Shown: positions 1-5,384 of the stretch, in pieces
Layout: every line of letters starts with the position of its first letter
How positions within the stretch are numbered: position 1 is the stretch's first letter
Assembly (NCBI GenBank): GCA_964485345.1
Contig: CAZAJB010000080.1
Coordinates: 1 to 9,625, forward strand
Direction: 5' to 3'
DNA length: 9,625 bases
Source: UBA5420 sp964485345
GTDB lineage: Bacteria > Bacillota > Limnochordia > Darwinibacteriales > Darwinibacteriaceae
Made by a program: the position numbers and the translations under genes
The notes under the pieces: model-generated
What the model was told of the DNA's origin: nothing
Seen by the model: only the letters and a program-made list of their open reading frames with translations
Databases searched by the model: none

Positions 1-383
1 AGCGTAATAACCGGCAGTGATGGAGGACTTTTGCCCGCAACTAATGATGGTAAACATGCGTAAACGCAACGTTCCTGCAGGCATTTGCTGAAATCTCTCC
101 TGTAACCCACAAGGACTACCGACAAATCAGCAATAGCTTCTGTTTTAGAAAGAATCCGAATCTGGACAATGAATTCCCAGTTTACGACATCAACAACAAA
201 AAAAGGCTGTAATTGACAGGGCTTGGCTGCGTAATTTCGATCAGCCCACATGTAAAACCAGCGTTCTAAAGGATAGTAGTGGTATCCGTCCTGCCAGTGA
301 ATTGACCATGTCCATAAAATAGAAGGACTCAAACAACGCTTTTTCCTAGATACTAGATCGATGGCCCCGGTAACCGGAGCCAT
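1..383. other. No confident gene; competing weak open frames at window edge
   Basis: I see no gene I can name here. On the minus strand an open frame begins at ATG 383-381 and runs out of the window (about 127 codons). It lacks a Shine-Dalgarno sequence and I do not recognise it; it contains aromatic-rich stretches such as WFYMWADRNYAAKP. On the plus strand, frame 3 is open from about 57 to a TAA at 210-212 and reads protein-like (for example AFAEISPVTHKDYRQ), preceded by a short open stretch in frame 1 (1-63). That pattern would suit a decayed, frameshifted coding remnant. The two readings exclude each other as real genes and neither is convincing. The stretch is most likely degraded mobile-element DNA. 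Confidence 0.25.
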
Positions 384-384
384 C
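360..384. repeat. Inverted repeat / hairpin
   Basis: GATGGC-C-CCGG and CCGG-A-GCCATC are complementary arms around a 3-nt loop, interrupted by one mismatch. There is no T-run on either side, so it is not a canonical rho-independent terminator, although it lies about 105 bp beyond the stop of the minus-strand LRR lipoprotein gene and could protect or end that transcript. Confidence 0.4.
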
Positions 385-489
385 AGAATTAACTATTGAT
401 TTCCAGCGTAATCAATCTAGGCTTCTGCTATTCAATTCAAAGCTTTCTCTTTTCTGCTAACCGCTTATCCAGGCCGCTATCCTTAGTGA

Positions 490-1503
490 CTATTTTGGCC
501 AACCAATAACCGTTACACCACTATCACAGTTAAGATCCTCCAAGGCACTGCAATCGCTTACATCCAGCGTAACGAGTTGATTCTGAGCGCACCACAGGAG
601 TTCCAAAGCACTGCAACCGCTTACATCAAGCGAAGTAAGTTGGCTATTATTGCACCCCAGGGCTTTCAAAGCACTGAAACCGCTCACATCAAGCGAAGTA
701 AGTTGATTGAAACCGCACCACAGCTCTACCAAAGCACTGCAACCGCTTACATCAAGCGAAGTGAGTTGATTCTGAGAGCACGACAGTTCTTCCAAAGCAC
801 TGCAACCGCTTACTCCCAGCGACGTGAGTTCATTGCCCCAACACATCAGAATTGTTAAAGAGCTTAAACCGCTTACATCAAGCGAAATGAGTTGATTCAG
901 AGAGCACCTCAGCTCTTCCAAAGCACTGCAACCGCTTAGATCAAGCGCTCCCACTACTGTTTCGTGCACTCCTATCTCTATTGACAGAATTCTTTTTTCT
1001 AAATTGTCGGTCCAGATAAATTCAGTGCCCCAACTCTCTGGATCATCTGGATCGTAAGATGCGCTTAACTTGTCACCGTTTCTTATGCCATTTTCATCTT
1101 TTTGCTCCAAGAATTCTTTAAGTTTTTGATAATCATGCTCATTATAATACTCTTCACCCGCCACTACAGTTATATTCCAACTGTGAGATACAGTTCCATC
1201 TTTCCCATCGCCTACCGTCACTTTAACTGTTGCCTCACCAGCTTCAGCCGGTGCTTTCCAAGTTGCTTTTGCTCCGTCTTTCTCAGTGAAACTTCCGTCT
1301 CCGGTTTGTTCCCATACATACTCCAAATTATCACCATCGAGATCACTGGCGGTTATTGAGAAATCTATGCTCTCGTCAATTTCTACTTCTAAGTTCTTCT
1401 CTGCTGGAATTGTGGAGTCAATCTTAGGTGGAATATTTTTGCCGCCCCCGATACAGCCAACAAAGAGCATTGCAATCACAAGCACGACAAGAAATCGTTT
1501 CAT
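490..1503 (-). CDS. Secreted lipoprotein with PKD/Ig-like domain and cysteine-rich leucine-rich repeats
   Basis: Predicted cell-surface lipoprotein of about 337 residues. I chose ATG 1503 rather than the adjacent GTG 1506 because the AGGGTGG ribosome site fits the ATG better. Residues 1-17 are a lipoprotein signal (MKRFLVV, hydrophobic core, LFVGC lipobox; the Cys would be lipidated). Residues about 25-114 resemble a PKD/Ig-like beta domain (ASDLDGD, YVWEQTGDG, VKVTVGDG, HSWNITVV). A linker holds YDPDDPESWG. From about residue 187 seven repeats follow with an exact 21-residue period (LDVSGCSALEELxCxxNQLTS), ending in VTVIGWPK. Such repeats are known from bacterial surface proteins of the Treponema/BspA-like LRR class; binding to proteins or polysaccharides is the family-level expectation and the ligand is unknown. 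It appears unrelated to the defence genes next to it and may be cargo or host sequence. Confidence 0.85.
   Translation of the reverse strand: MKRFLVVLVIAMLFVGCIGGGKNIPPKIDSTIPAEKNLEVEIDESIDFSITASDLDGDNLEYVWEQTGDGSFTEKDGAKATWKAPAEAGEATVKVTVGDGKDGTVSHSWNITVVAGEEYYNEHDYQKLKEFLEQKDENGIRNGDKLSASYDPDDPESWGTEFIWTDNLEKRILSIEIGVHETVVGALDLSGCSALEELRCSLNQLISLDVSGLSSLTILMCWGNELTSLGVSGCSALEELSCSQNQLTSLDVSGCSALVELWCGFNQLTSLDVSGFSALKALGCNNSQLTSLDVSGCSALELLWCAQNQLVTLDVSDCSALEDLNCDSGVTVIGWPK
517..945 (-). repeat. Seven tandem 63-bp coding repeats (LRR units)
   Basis: The repeats begin at residues 188, 209, 230, 251, 272, 293 and 314 of the GTG-started protein, each exactly 21 codons apart. In the DNA this appears as recurring plus-strand GCACTGCAACCGCTTACATC. 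Several units are nearly identical at nucleotide level, so copy number could change by slippage or recombination. Most units carry two cysteines, one in SGCSAL and one in LxC. Confidence 0.9.
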
Positions 1504-1525
1504 CACCCCACCCTTTCTGGTTTTC

Positions 1526-1552
1526 TCTATATTGATTTACAATTCTACCCAA
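1526..1552 (-). promoter_or_regulatory. Possible promoter of the LRR lipoprotein gene
   Basis: On the minus strand TTGGGT (-35-like) is followed after 15 bp by TATAGA (-10-like), about 25 bp before the start codon. The -35 match and the short spacing are poor, so this is only a candidate. Confidence 0.3.
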
Positions 1553-1606
1553 GGGGATTTTGTCCTTTCAAGTCCTTATAAAAAGTTTCACTAATGTTTT
1601 TTCTTG

Positions 1607-1659
1607 AAAAAAACACCGCCCCACGCAGAAGCCTGGTGTTCTTCTGCTGGGACGGTGTT
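1607..1659 (-). terminator. Strong rho-independent terminator downstream of integrase remnant
   Basis: On the minus strand AACACCG...GCAGAAG pairs with CTTCTGC...CGGTGTT: two 7-bp blocks plus a 4-bp central block, one mismatch and one bulge, with a 9-nt loop. A run of seven T follows (complement of 1607-1613). It begins about 20 bp after the TAG at 1679-1681 that ends the tyrosine-box frame of the recombinase, so it is probably that gene's original terminator. Confidence 0.85.
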
Positions 1660-1678
1660 CTCATTGTTCCCTCTAGAC

Positions 1679-2123
1679 CTACATCACCCCACCCCGTATG
1701 CTCGCTGCCTGTTCCTGCATGGTGGGTGTGACATGCGAGTACGGATGAGATAGCAATGGCCGTACTTTTACCCACTTTCGGCGGCCCAGGGATTGGTTCC
1801 GGGCCGGCCTTAATCAAGGTGCGCTTCACCGAAATCCGGCGTGAAGCAAGATCAACGTCTTCCCATCTCAACCCGCAAAGTTCCCCTTTCCTCATCCCCG
1901 TTTCGATGGCAAGAGTGTAAAACGCTCCTTCGTGAACTCCAGCTTCCCTGGCCGCAAAGAGGAACTTCCGCACCTCTGCTCCGTCCCGGACTTCCATTTC
2001 CAGGTTCTTGTTTGCCACAGGCTTTTCAACCACTAGCTCCGCCGGGTTAACGTTGATGAGCCTTTCATTAATGGCTGCAACTTTAAGAGCCAGATGCAAA
2101 GTATTGTGGTGTTGCTGGCCATA
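1679..2123 (-). pseudogene. Tyrosine recombinase (phage/ICE integrase), truncated, deleted and frameshifted
   Basis: Remnant of a tyrosine site-specific recombinase that would have integrated or excised a mobile element. From a stop at 2124-2126 the frame reads into NTLHLALKVAAINERL (end of the core-binding domain) and then the catalytic N-terminal box IETGMRKGELCGLRWEDVDL with the first active-site Arg. After the GPPK segment the sequence jumps to VGKSTAIAISSV, which resembles the GHS..I..T region just before the active-site Tyr. The middle of the catalytic domain with its HxxR box is missing. The terminal box YSHVTPTMQEQAAS follows in a different frame (Tyr codon at 1739-1741) and ends at TAG 1679-1681. 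So there is 5' loss, an internal deletion and a small frameshift. Read straight on, the first frame continues to 1545 through non-homologous sequence. It cannot be an active recombinase. Confidence 0.82.
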
Positions 2124-2142
2124 CTAAGGCCCCTTTTTGTAA

Positions 2143-2166
2143 AATTTGAAGCTGACGCTTCAAATT
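2143..2166. repeat. Perfect 10-bp inverted repeat with TGAC loop
   Basis: AATTTGAAGC and GCTTCAAATT form a perfect stem around TGAC. It lies just upstream of the truncated 5' end of the integrase remnant. On the minus strand it is followed by TTTTAC, so weak termination is possible; an alternative is a recombinase or regulator binding site. Confidence 0.5.
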
Positions 2167-2469
2167 CATTCTACAGAAGGTTTGATGCAAGTGGTATTAT
2201 TCCGTGAATCAGTGGATCCAAACTGTGAATTGCAGGATTCCATTAGTGCGCAATATTGATCCAATGGCTCCCCACTTCCAAATGGGACAATCCCTCTTGG
2301 TTTTCCATCCCGTTAATAAAGTACTTGCATTAGGGGCAGTTAATAAAAAAAGTGCAGGCTAAATGAAAATGCCGACACTTAATAGTACTGGGCAAAATAC
2401 TCCACGACCTTTCCTACGATTCAACCATACACTATTCGAATCAAGGCCGCGATGATATAGCCTCTTTAT
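2167..2469. other. Intergenic stretch without recognisable gene
   Basis: Open frames here are short and interrupted by stops on both strands. A minus-strand stretch (about 2217-2334, beginning TLLTGWKTKRDCP) is open for nearly 40 codons, but I cannot assign it. I see no tRNA, direct-repeat array or convincing promoter. It is best read as decayed DNA between the integrase remnant and the PIN gene. Confidence 0.5.
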
Positions 2470-2871
2470 TTAGGCTCCGTACTTTTCAACGAACTCCGAA
2501 GGTGTAACAATTTCAGGCTTTTCAACTTCAATTCCGGCATAGTCTTTATCACCCGTGATTAGAACATCCACATTCTCAACGATGGCAGTATAAAGAACAG
2601 GGTAATCAGCGGGATCGCGGGTGGGGAAAAGTGTTCTATCCATTAATTCCGGTGTCTATACAAATTCATATTGTAGGGCTTGCAAAAAGATCTCTAACGC
2701 TGCAGTTCTTCCCTGGAATTTGCGGGCTACAACTTGTTTTAGTTCCTCTATGACGTAGGAAGACAAGACTAGTCGATGCTCTGTTAGCACAAGGGTCATC
2801 ATATCGGTCAAAACTGGGCTCTTAAAGACAATGATTGAAATCAGCACATTCGTGTCCACCATGATCCTCAC
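2470..2871 (-). pseudogene. PIN-domain toxin (COG1569-like) interrupted by an in-frame TAG
   Basis: VapC-like PIN-domain ribonuclease, the toxin half of a type II pair. The first 71 residues (GTG at 2871, or internal ATG 2862) contain MVDTN with acidic D6 and VIEELKQV with E43. A TAG at 2656-2658 stops the frame, but the same frame then continues for 61 residues with the rest of the PIN fold: TPELMDR, RDPADYPVL (D89), LITGDKDYAG (D108/D110) and VTPSEFVEKYGA, ending at TAA 2470-2472. Total 133 codons is normal for this family, so the TAG looks like a single nonsense mutation rather than a fusion. The start overlaps the antitoxin stop (GTGA), showing an operon. The short product lacks half the metal site and should be inactive unless the TAG is read through. 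Confidence 0.85.
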
Positions 2872-3140
2872 TGGGTATCCCGCTTTTCCCTGTCGATTTC
2901 TCGCCTAACATCATCAACTAAGTCAACCACATCCTGCTCCGTTTTTAGGCCTAATCGCTCAGCTTCGCCTTCAAAGGCAGTTTGGATTTGTTGAAGTGCA
3001 ATCATCGCCGAATTTGCGATAACCATATTCCCGTCTCTTTCGATAAAAATCAGTTTATCCCCTTCTTTGAGGTTCAATTTCCTCCGCACACTAATGGGGA
3101 TTGTAACCTGCCCCTTCGCCATCACCTTTGCAAGTTCCAT
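2868..3140 (-). CDS. AbrB/MazE-type antitoxin (SpoVT-AbrB domain) paired with PIN toxin
   Basis: Antitoxin of about 90 residues. ATG 3140 is chosen because it follows GGAGGTG with a 5-nt gap; a longer frame back to 3176 would begin upstream of or at the likely transcription start. Residues 1-45 are a swapped-hairpin AbrB domain (MELAKVMAKGQVTIP, RRKLNLKEGDKLIF, GNMVIAN) that binds DNA as a dimer. The charged C-terminal half (about 46-90) would wrap the PIN toxin. In this family antitoxin and complex repress their own promoter, so the TTGATA/TAAACT promoter just upstream is the expected target. The gene itself looks intact while its toxin partner is interrupted, so the pair is probably silent but harmless. 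Confidence 0.88.
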   Translation of the reverse strand: MELAKVMAKGQVTIPISVRRKLNLKEGDKLIFIERDGNMVIANSAMIALQQIQTAFEGEAERLGLKTEQDVVDLVDDVRREIDREKRDTQ

Positions 3141-3177
3141 TTCAACACCTCCTACCTTCCCTACTTTCCCTACCATT

Positions 3178-3206
3178 AGTTTATGCTAAAACCTGAGAAA
3201 TATCAA
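3178..3206 (-). promoter_or_regulatory. Promoter of the AbrB/PIN operon
   Basis: On the minus strand TTGATA (complement of 3201-3206) is separated by 17 bp from TAAACT (complement of 3178-3183). Transcription would begin near 3171, just upstream of the ribosome site at about 3146-3152. This supports the start codon at 3140. Confidence 0.55.
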
Positions 3207-3225
3207 CCCGAGTTTTGCTAATCAT

Positions 3226-3396
3226 TTGCTAATGGACTTCCCACAAAGAGGCATAATTGAGCAGACTGGGCAACATTTCCAAAATCAAAAATGCCAGCTG
3301 GGTGGGATAACTGGCACTTGGCAACACTGGCTGGAACTCCCCCCGATGAATCGCACCTTCGGCGCCATAGAAAATTATACCCCAGTTTAACAGGGG
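3226..3396 (+). repeat. Diverged long repeat, copy A, with tRNA-3'-end-like motif
   Basis: This copy and the one at 7567-7746 align from TTGCTAATG to CACCTTCGGCGCCATA with the same 128-nt distance between the two motifs. I count a little over half of the bases between them as identical, and 15 of 17 across the final motif. Positions 3293-3367 are a 75-nt segment beginning GCC and ending CTTCGGC-G-CCA, the shape of a tRNA(Leu)-type 3' acceptor end, but the T and anticodon arms do not pair, so it is not a functional tRNA. It is followed by ATACCCCAGTTT and an AGGGG/CCCCT hairpin. It sits between the AbiEii remnant and the AbrB/PIN promoter. Confidence 0.6.
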
Positions 3397-3545
3397 CTAA
3401 CCCCTCAAAAGCGGAGTTTTGTTTACTTTTAGAGATTTTGGTCATCAATTGATAATATCTGAGAAACGGAGGTTAACTATCATTTTATCTGCATTTTCCA
3501 AAGTGCCATGGGACGTTTGGCTAGCCTTTCAACAATCTCTTTTTG

Positions 3546-4143
3546 TTAAAATAGCAACTCGGGGCGATACTCTTTTTTCTCAAATCGGTTCAAGAATTCT
3601 GTTTCTGACTCCGTCAATTGCATCAAGCCGGCAACATAGCTTCGAGCTAATTTTTTTGTGGAGTCAAGATCAAAGATTTCTTTTTTCCGAATGACCGGAT
3701 ACAAATCCGTCTTAATCTTGTGATTTGTCAGTAGATCAAGAGCACTGGCATCAAAACATTTATTAATACTCTTGGCTGAAATGGCTGCATAGAATACATT
3801 TCCGAAGCAAAGCCTCCTCACTTTCATCAAAGATCCCGTAGCGAATCATGTTTGCCATGTCGCACAAATCCCTTGCTGCTGCCCGGTTTAAAAGTGCATT
3901 GATCTTACTCCCAAAAATCTCTATGACAGCTAGAGTTTTTACTTGATAATCACTGGAAAAGTGCTCGGTTACGATGGAGCGTTCCCCCGGTAGAAGAACG
4001 TGGGCCCTAAGAGAATAGTTATTCTCTCTTTTCTCAAATGCTTCAACCAGTTCTACTTCTATATCGCTAAAATCTAACAGATTGCTACATGCGTGAAAAT
4101 CCATATCTGTCATTTGTCTCACTGAAACATCCATATATCCCAT
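3546..4143 (-). pseudogene. AbiEii-type nucleotidyltransferase toxin, truncated and frameshifted
   Basis: Remnant of an AbiEii/DUF1814 nucleotidyltransferase, the toxin of type IV AbiE abortive-infection systems. One frame (4143 to about 3795) carries NNYSLRAHVLLPGER, YQVKTLAVIEIFGSKINALL and NRAAARDLCDMANMIRYG, the conserved Lys and Arg-Asp region. The protein then continues in a neighbouring frame (about 3797 to 3546) with FYAAISAKSIN, HKIKTDLYPVIRKKE and FEKKEYRPELLF, the usual C-terminus. The frame change is near 3790-3800. The N-terminal half with the nucleotidyltransferase GS/DxD motif is absent, and the first 40 or so residues from ATG 4143 do not look like AbiEii. No AbiEi antitoxin gene is present. 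Non-functional. Confidence 0.8.
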
Positions 4144-4228
4144 TCACCCAACCTGCGGAAAGTTTGGACCTACCTGCACTGGAAATTTATGTGACAACCA
4201 GCATTACTCTACCCTTCGTCAACTTGAC

Positions 4229-4247
4229 ATCGTTTATTATGAACGAT
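4229..4247. repeat. Short hairpin at the 3' end of the MNT gene
   Basis: ATCGTT and AACGAT flank a 7-nt loop and span the MNT stop codon (TAA at 4239-4237 on the minus strand). There is no T-run, so this is a minor structure at best. Confidence 0.3.
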
Positions 4248-4545
4248 AAAGTACCTCGCCGGTCCTTACTACTTCGGACAAAAACCCGGAATCATCTCTA
4301 CCACCTACCAAAAGAACAGGTTCAATCCTTAAATCAATTGCTCGTCGAAGTTTAAACAATCTTGCTTGTTCTTCCAAATAATCCCCTTCAATTGCGTTGA
4401 CTATTATCGCTATATCAATATCGGAATTTTGACTGGGAGTCCCTTTTGCAAACGAACCGAACAGAAGAATCTGCTCTACATCAAAGTTCTCTTGAACCAA
4501 CTTCGCATACGTTCGCGCAATTCTTAAAGCCGACTTTTTATCCAC
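4237..4545 (-). CDS. MNT-domain nucleotidyltransferase (antitoxin of HEPN/MNT pair)
   Basis: Minimal nucleotidyltransferase of 102 residues. The signature is exact: FGS at 29-31, ten residues, then DID at 42-44 (GSx10DxD), with a further acidic candidate in DLRIEP (71-76). In HEPN/MNT pairs this protein is the antitoxin, and related MntA enzymes AMPylate the HEPN toxin. GTG 4545 is the start: AAGGAG lies 8 nt upstream, and before IS insertion this codon lay inside the last codons of the HEPN gene, giving a coupled overlap. That architecture is broken, because IS66 DNA now begins 27 bp upstream on the coding strand's 5' side, removing the native promoter and leader. The gene is intact, but its expression now depends on whatever reads out of the IS. 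Confidence 0.88.
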   Translation of the reverse strand: MDKKSALRIARTYAKLVQENFDVEQILLFGSFAKGTPSQNSDIDIAIIVNAIEGDYLEEQARLFKLRRAIDLRIEPVLLVGGRDDSGFLSEVVRTGEVLYRS

Positions 4546-4564
4546 TCGCTTAACTCCTTTACCT

Positions 4565-4572
4565 GTTTAATT
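4565..4572. repeat. IS66 target-site duplication, left copy (GTTTAATT)
   Basis: GTTTAATT lies directly before the left end of the IS and is repeated exactly at 7091-7098. Eight bases is the standard duplication length for IS66-family elements. On the coding strand it encodes part of the HEPN C-terminus (LIK). Confidence 0.95.
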
Positions 4573-4596
4573 GTAAGCGGTAAAGTGAATGGGCCT
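4573..4596 (+). repeat. IS66 left terminal inverted repeat
   Basis: Begins GTAAGCGGTAAAGTGAATGG. Compared with the inverted right end, 22 of 24 positions match (differences at positions 17 and 21). This is the transposase recognition end. Confidence 0.93.
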
Positions 4597-4615
4597 ACCA
4601 ACTCCTTTGCTATGG

Positions 4616-4631
4616 TGAGATAATGGTCTCA
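4616..4631 (+). repeat. Small hairpin upstream of tnpA
   Basis: TGAGA and TCTCA flank a 6-nt loop directly before the tnpA ribosome site (AAGGAG, 4640-4645). In the leader RNA it could limit transposase translation; this is speculative. Confidence 0.3.
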
Positions 4632-4645
4632 TCAAAGCGAAGGAG

Positions 4646-4960
4646 TTGATTTTTATCGGAGACCAAGCAAAAAAGGAATTGTGGGATGAGCGCATTGATG
4701 CCTTTCTTGCCAGTGACCTTAGTCAAAGAGCTTGGTGCGCCCAGCACGGTCTTAAAGCTCATCAGCTTAGTTATTGGTTGAGTAAACGCAATCGTTCAAA
4801 CAACATTAGCTCTGCTAATAAATGGGTTAGCTTAGAATCTGCCGCTTCTGAAGAGGCAAATATTGTGGTGCAAGTTGGCGAACTAAAAGTTGCAGTGACG
4901 GAGGGCTTTGATCAAAGAGTTTTAGCCGATGTCTTAAGGGTGTGCTTATCAATATGTTAA
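4646..4960 (+). CDS. tnpA: IS66 TnpA accessory protein
   Basis: First gene of the IS66 set, about 104 residues. The N-terminal half is the family's helix-turn-helix-like region (WDERIDAFLASDLSQRAW, then CAQHGLKAHQLSYWLSKR); the C-terminal half (VVQVGELKVAVTEGFD, VLADVLRVCLSI) matches the usual TnpA tail. It is needed with TnpB for transposition in studied IS66 elements, though its exact role is poorly known. The start is uncertain: TTG 4646 sits directly against AGGAG, which is too close, and TTG 4679 would drop the first 11 residues. The 3' end overlaps the tnpB start (ATG 4954), typical of translational coupling in this family. Confidence 0.88.
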   Translation: MIFIGDQAKKELWDERIDAFLASDLSQRAWCAQHGLKAHQLSYWLSKRNRSNNISSANKWVSLESAASEEANIVVQVGELKVAVTEGFDQRVLADVLRVCLSIC

Positions 4961-5313
4961 GCAGTCACCCTAGGCAAAAAGTCTATTTAGCAGTAGGAGC
5001 TACTGATTTACGAAAGGCAATTCATGGTCTGGCAGCAATTGTTCAGCTGGACTTTGAGCTAAGTCCCTTTGAACCTTGCCTCTTTGCCTTCTGCAATCGA
5101 CAGCGTACTAAGGTTAAGATCCTGCAATGGTCTGAGCGCGGTTTTTGGCTGCACTATTTTCGCTTAGAAAAAGGCCGCTTGCCTTGGCCCGAAACTGGGA
5201 GTGAGATTAACCCACTCAATGTAACCTGGCAAGATCTCAGACAAATTCTTGAAGGTCAGGCGCTAAAACCAATTGAAAAGCGACTCATTAAAGTGCCTAA
5301 ATACGCTGTTTGA
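4954..5313 (+). CDS. tnpB: IS66 TnpB accessory protein
   Basis: IS66 Orf2/TnpB of 119 residues from ATG 4954, or 123 from the in-frame GTG at 4942. ATG 4954 fits the family start (MLSSHPRQKVYLAVGATDLRK). Conserved blocks are VYLAVGATDLRKAIHGLA near the N-terminus, then FCNRQRTKVKILQW and GFWLHYFRLEKGRLPWP. It is full length. It is an essential accessory protein in transposition of characterised IS66 elements, with an unresolved mechanism. It overlaps tnpA by 7 nt, and its TGA stop (5311-5313) overlaps a TTG that could begin tnpC, so all three are probably translated from one message. Confidence 0.93.
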   Translation: MLSSHPRQKVYLAVGATDLRKAIHGLAAIVQLDFELSPFEPCLFAFCNRQRTKVKILQWSERGFWLHYFRLEKGRLPWPETGSEINPLNVTWQDLRQILEGQALKPIEKRLIKVPKYAV

Positions 5314-5384
5314 GCAAGAAAAACATTTTCTCTTTTTTTAGTTTTTCCTGCAGGACTTCCCAAACAAAACGCGAAGTAATATTT

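Noticed and set aside
577..858. Plus-strand open frame with repeated ...STATAYIKRS... units
   Set aside because: It is the shadow of the LRR array on the minus strand; its repeats follow from the 63-bp coding repeats and it has no ribosome site.
526..950. CRISPR-like array from regularly spaced plus-strand GCACTGCAACCGCTTACATC repeats
   Set aside because: The 63-bp period keeps a single open frame encoding LRR units; the intervening sequence is also conserved, unlike spacers.
2500..2520. CCGAAGGTG, the complement of the CACCTTCGG motif, as a third copy of the repeat
   Set aside because: It lies inside the PIN coding sequence (VTPSEF) and none of the flanking repeat sequence is present.
3293..3367. 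Functional tRNA gene in repeat copy A (and likewise 7634-7708 in copy B)
   Set aside because: Length and 3' CCA fit, but the T-stem, anticodon stem and half of the acceptor stem do not pair; no credible anticodon loop.
3218..3448. Minus-strand open frame of 76 codons between AbrB/PIN and AbiEii
   Set aside because: It lies across repeat copy A, has no ribosome site, and does not continue as an open frame in the homologous copy B.
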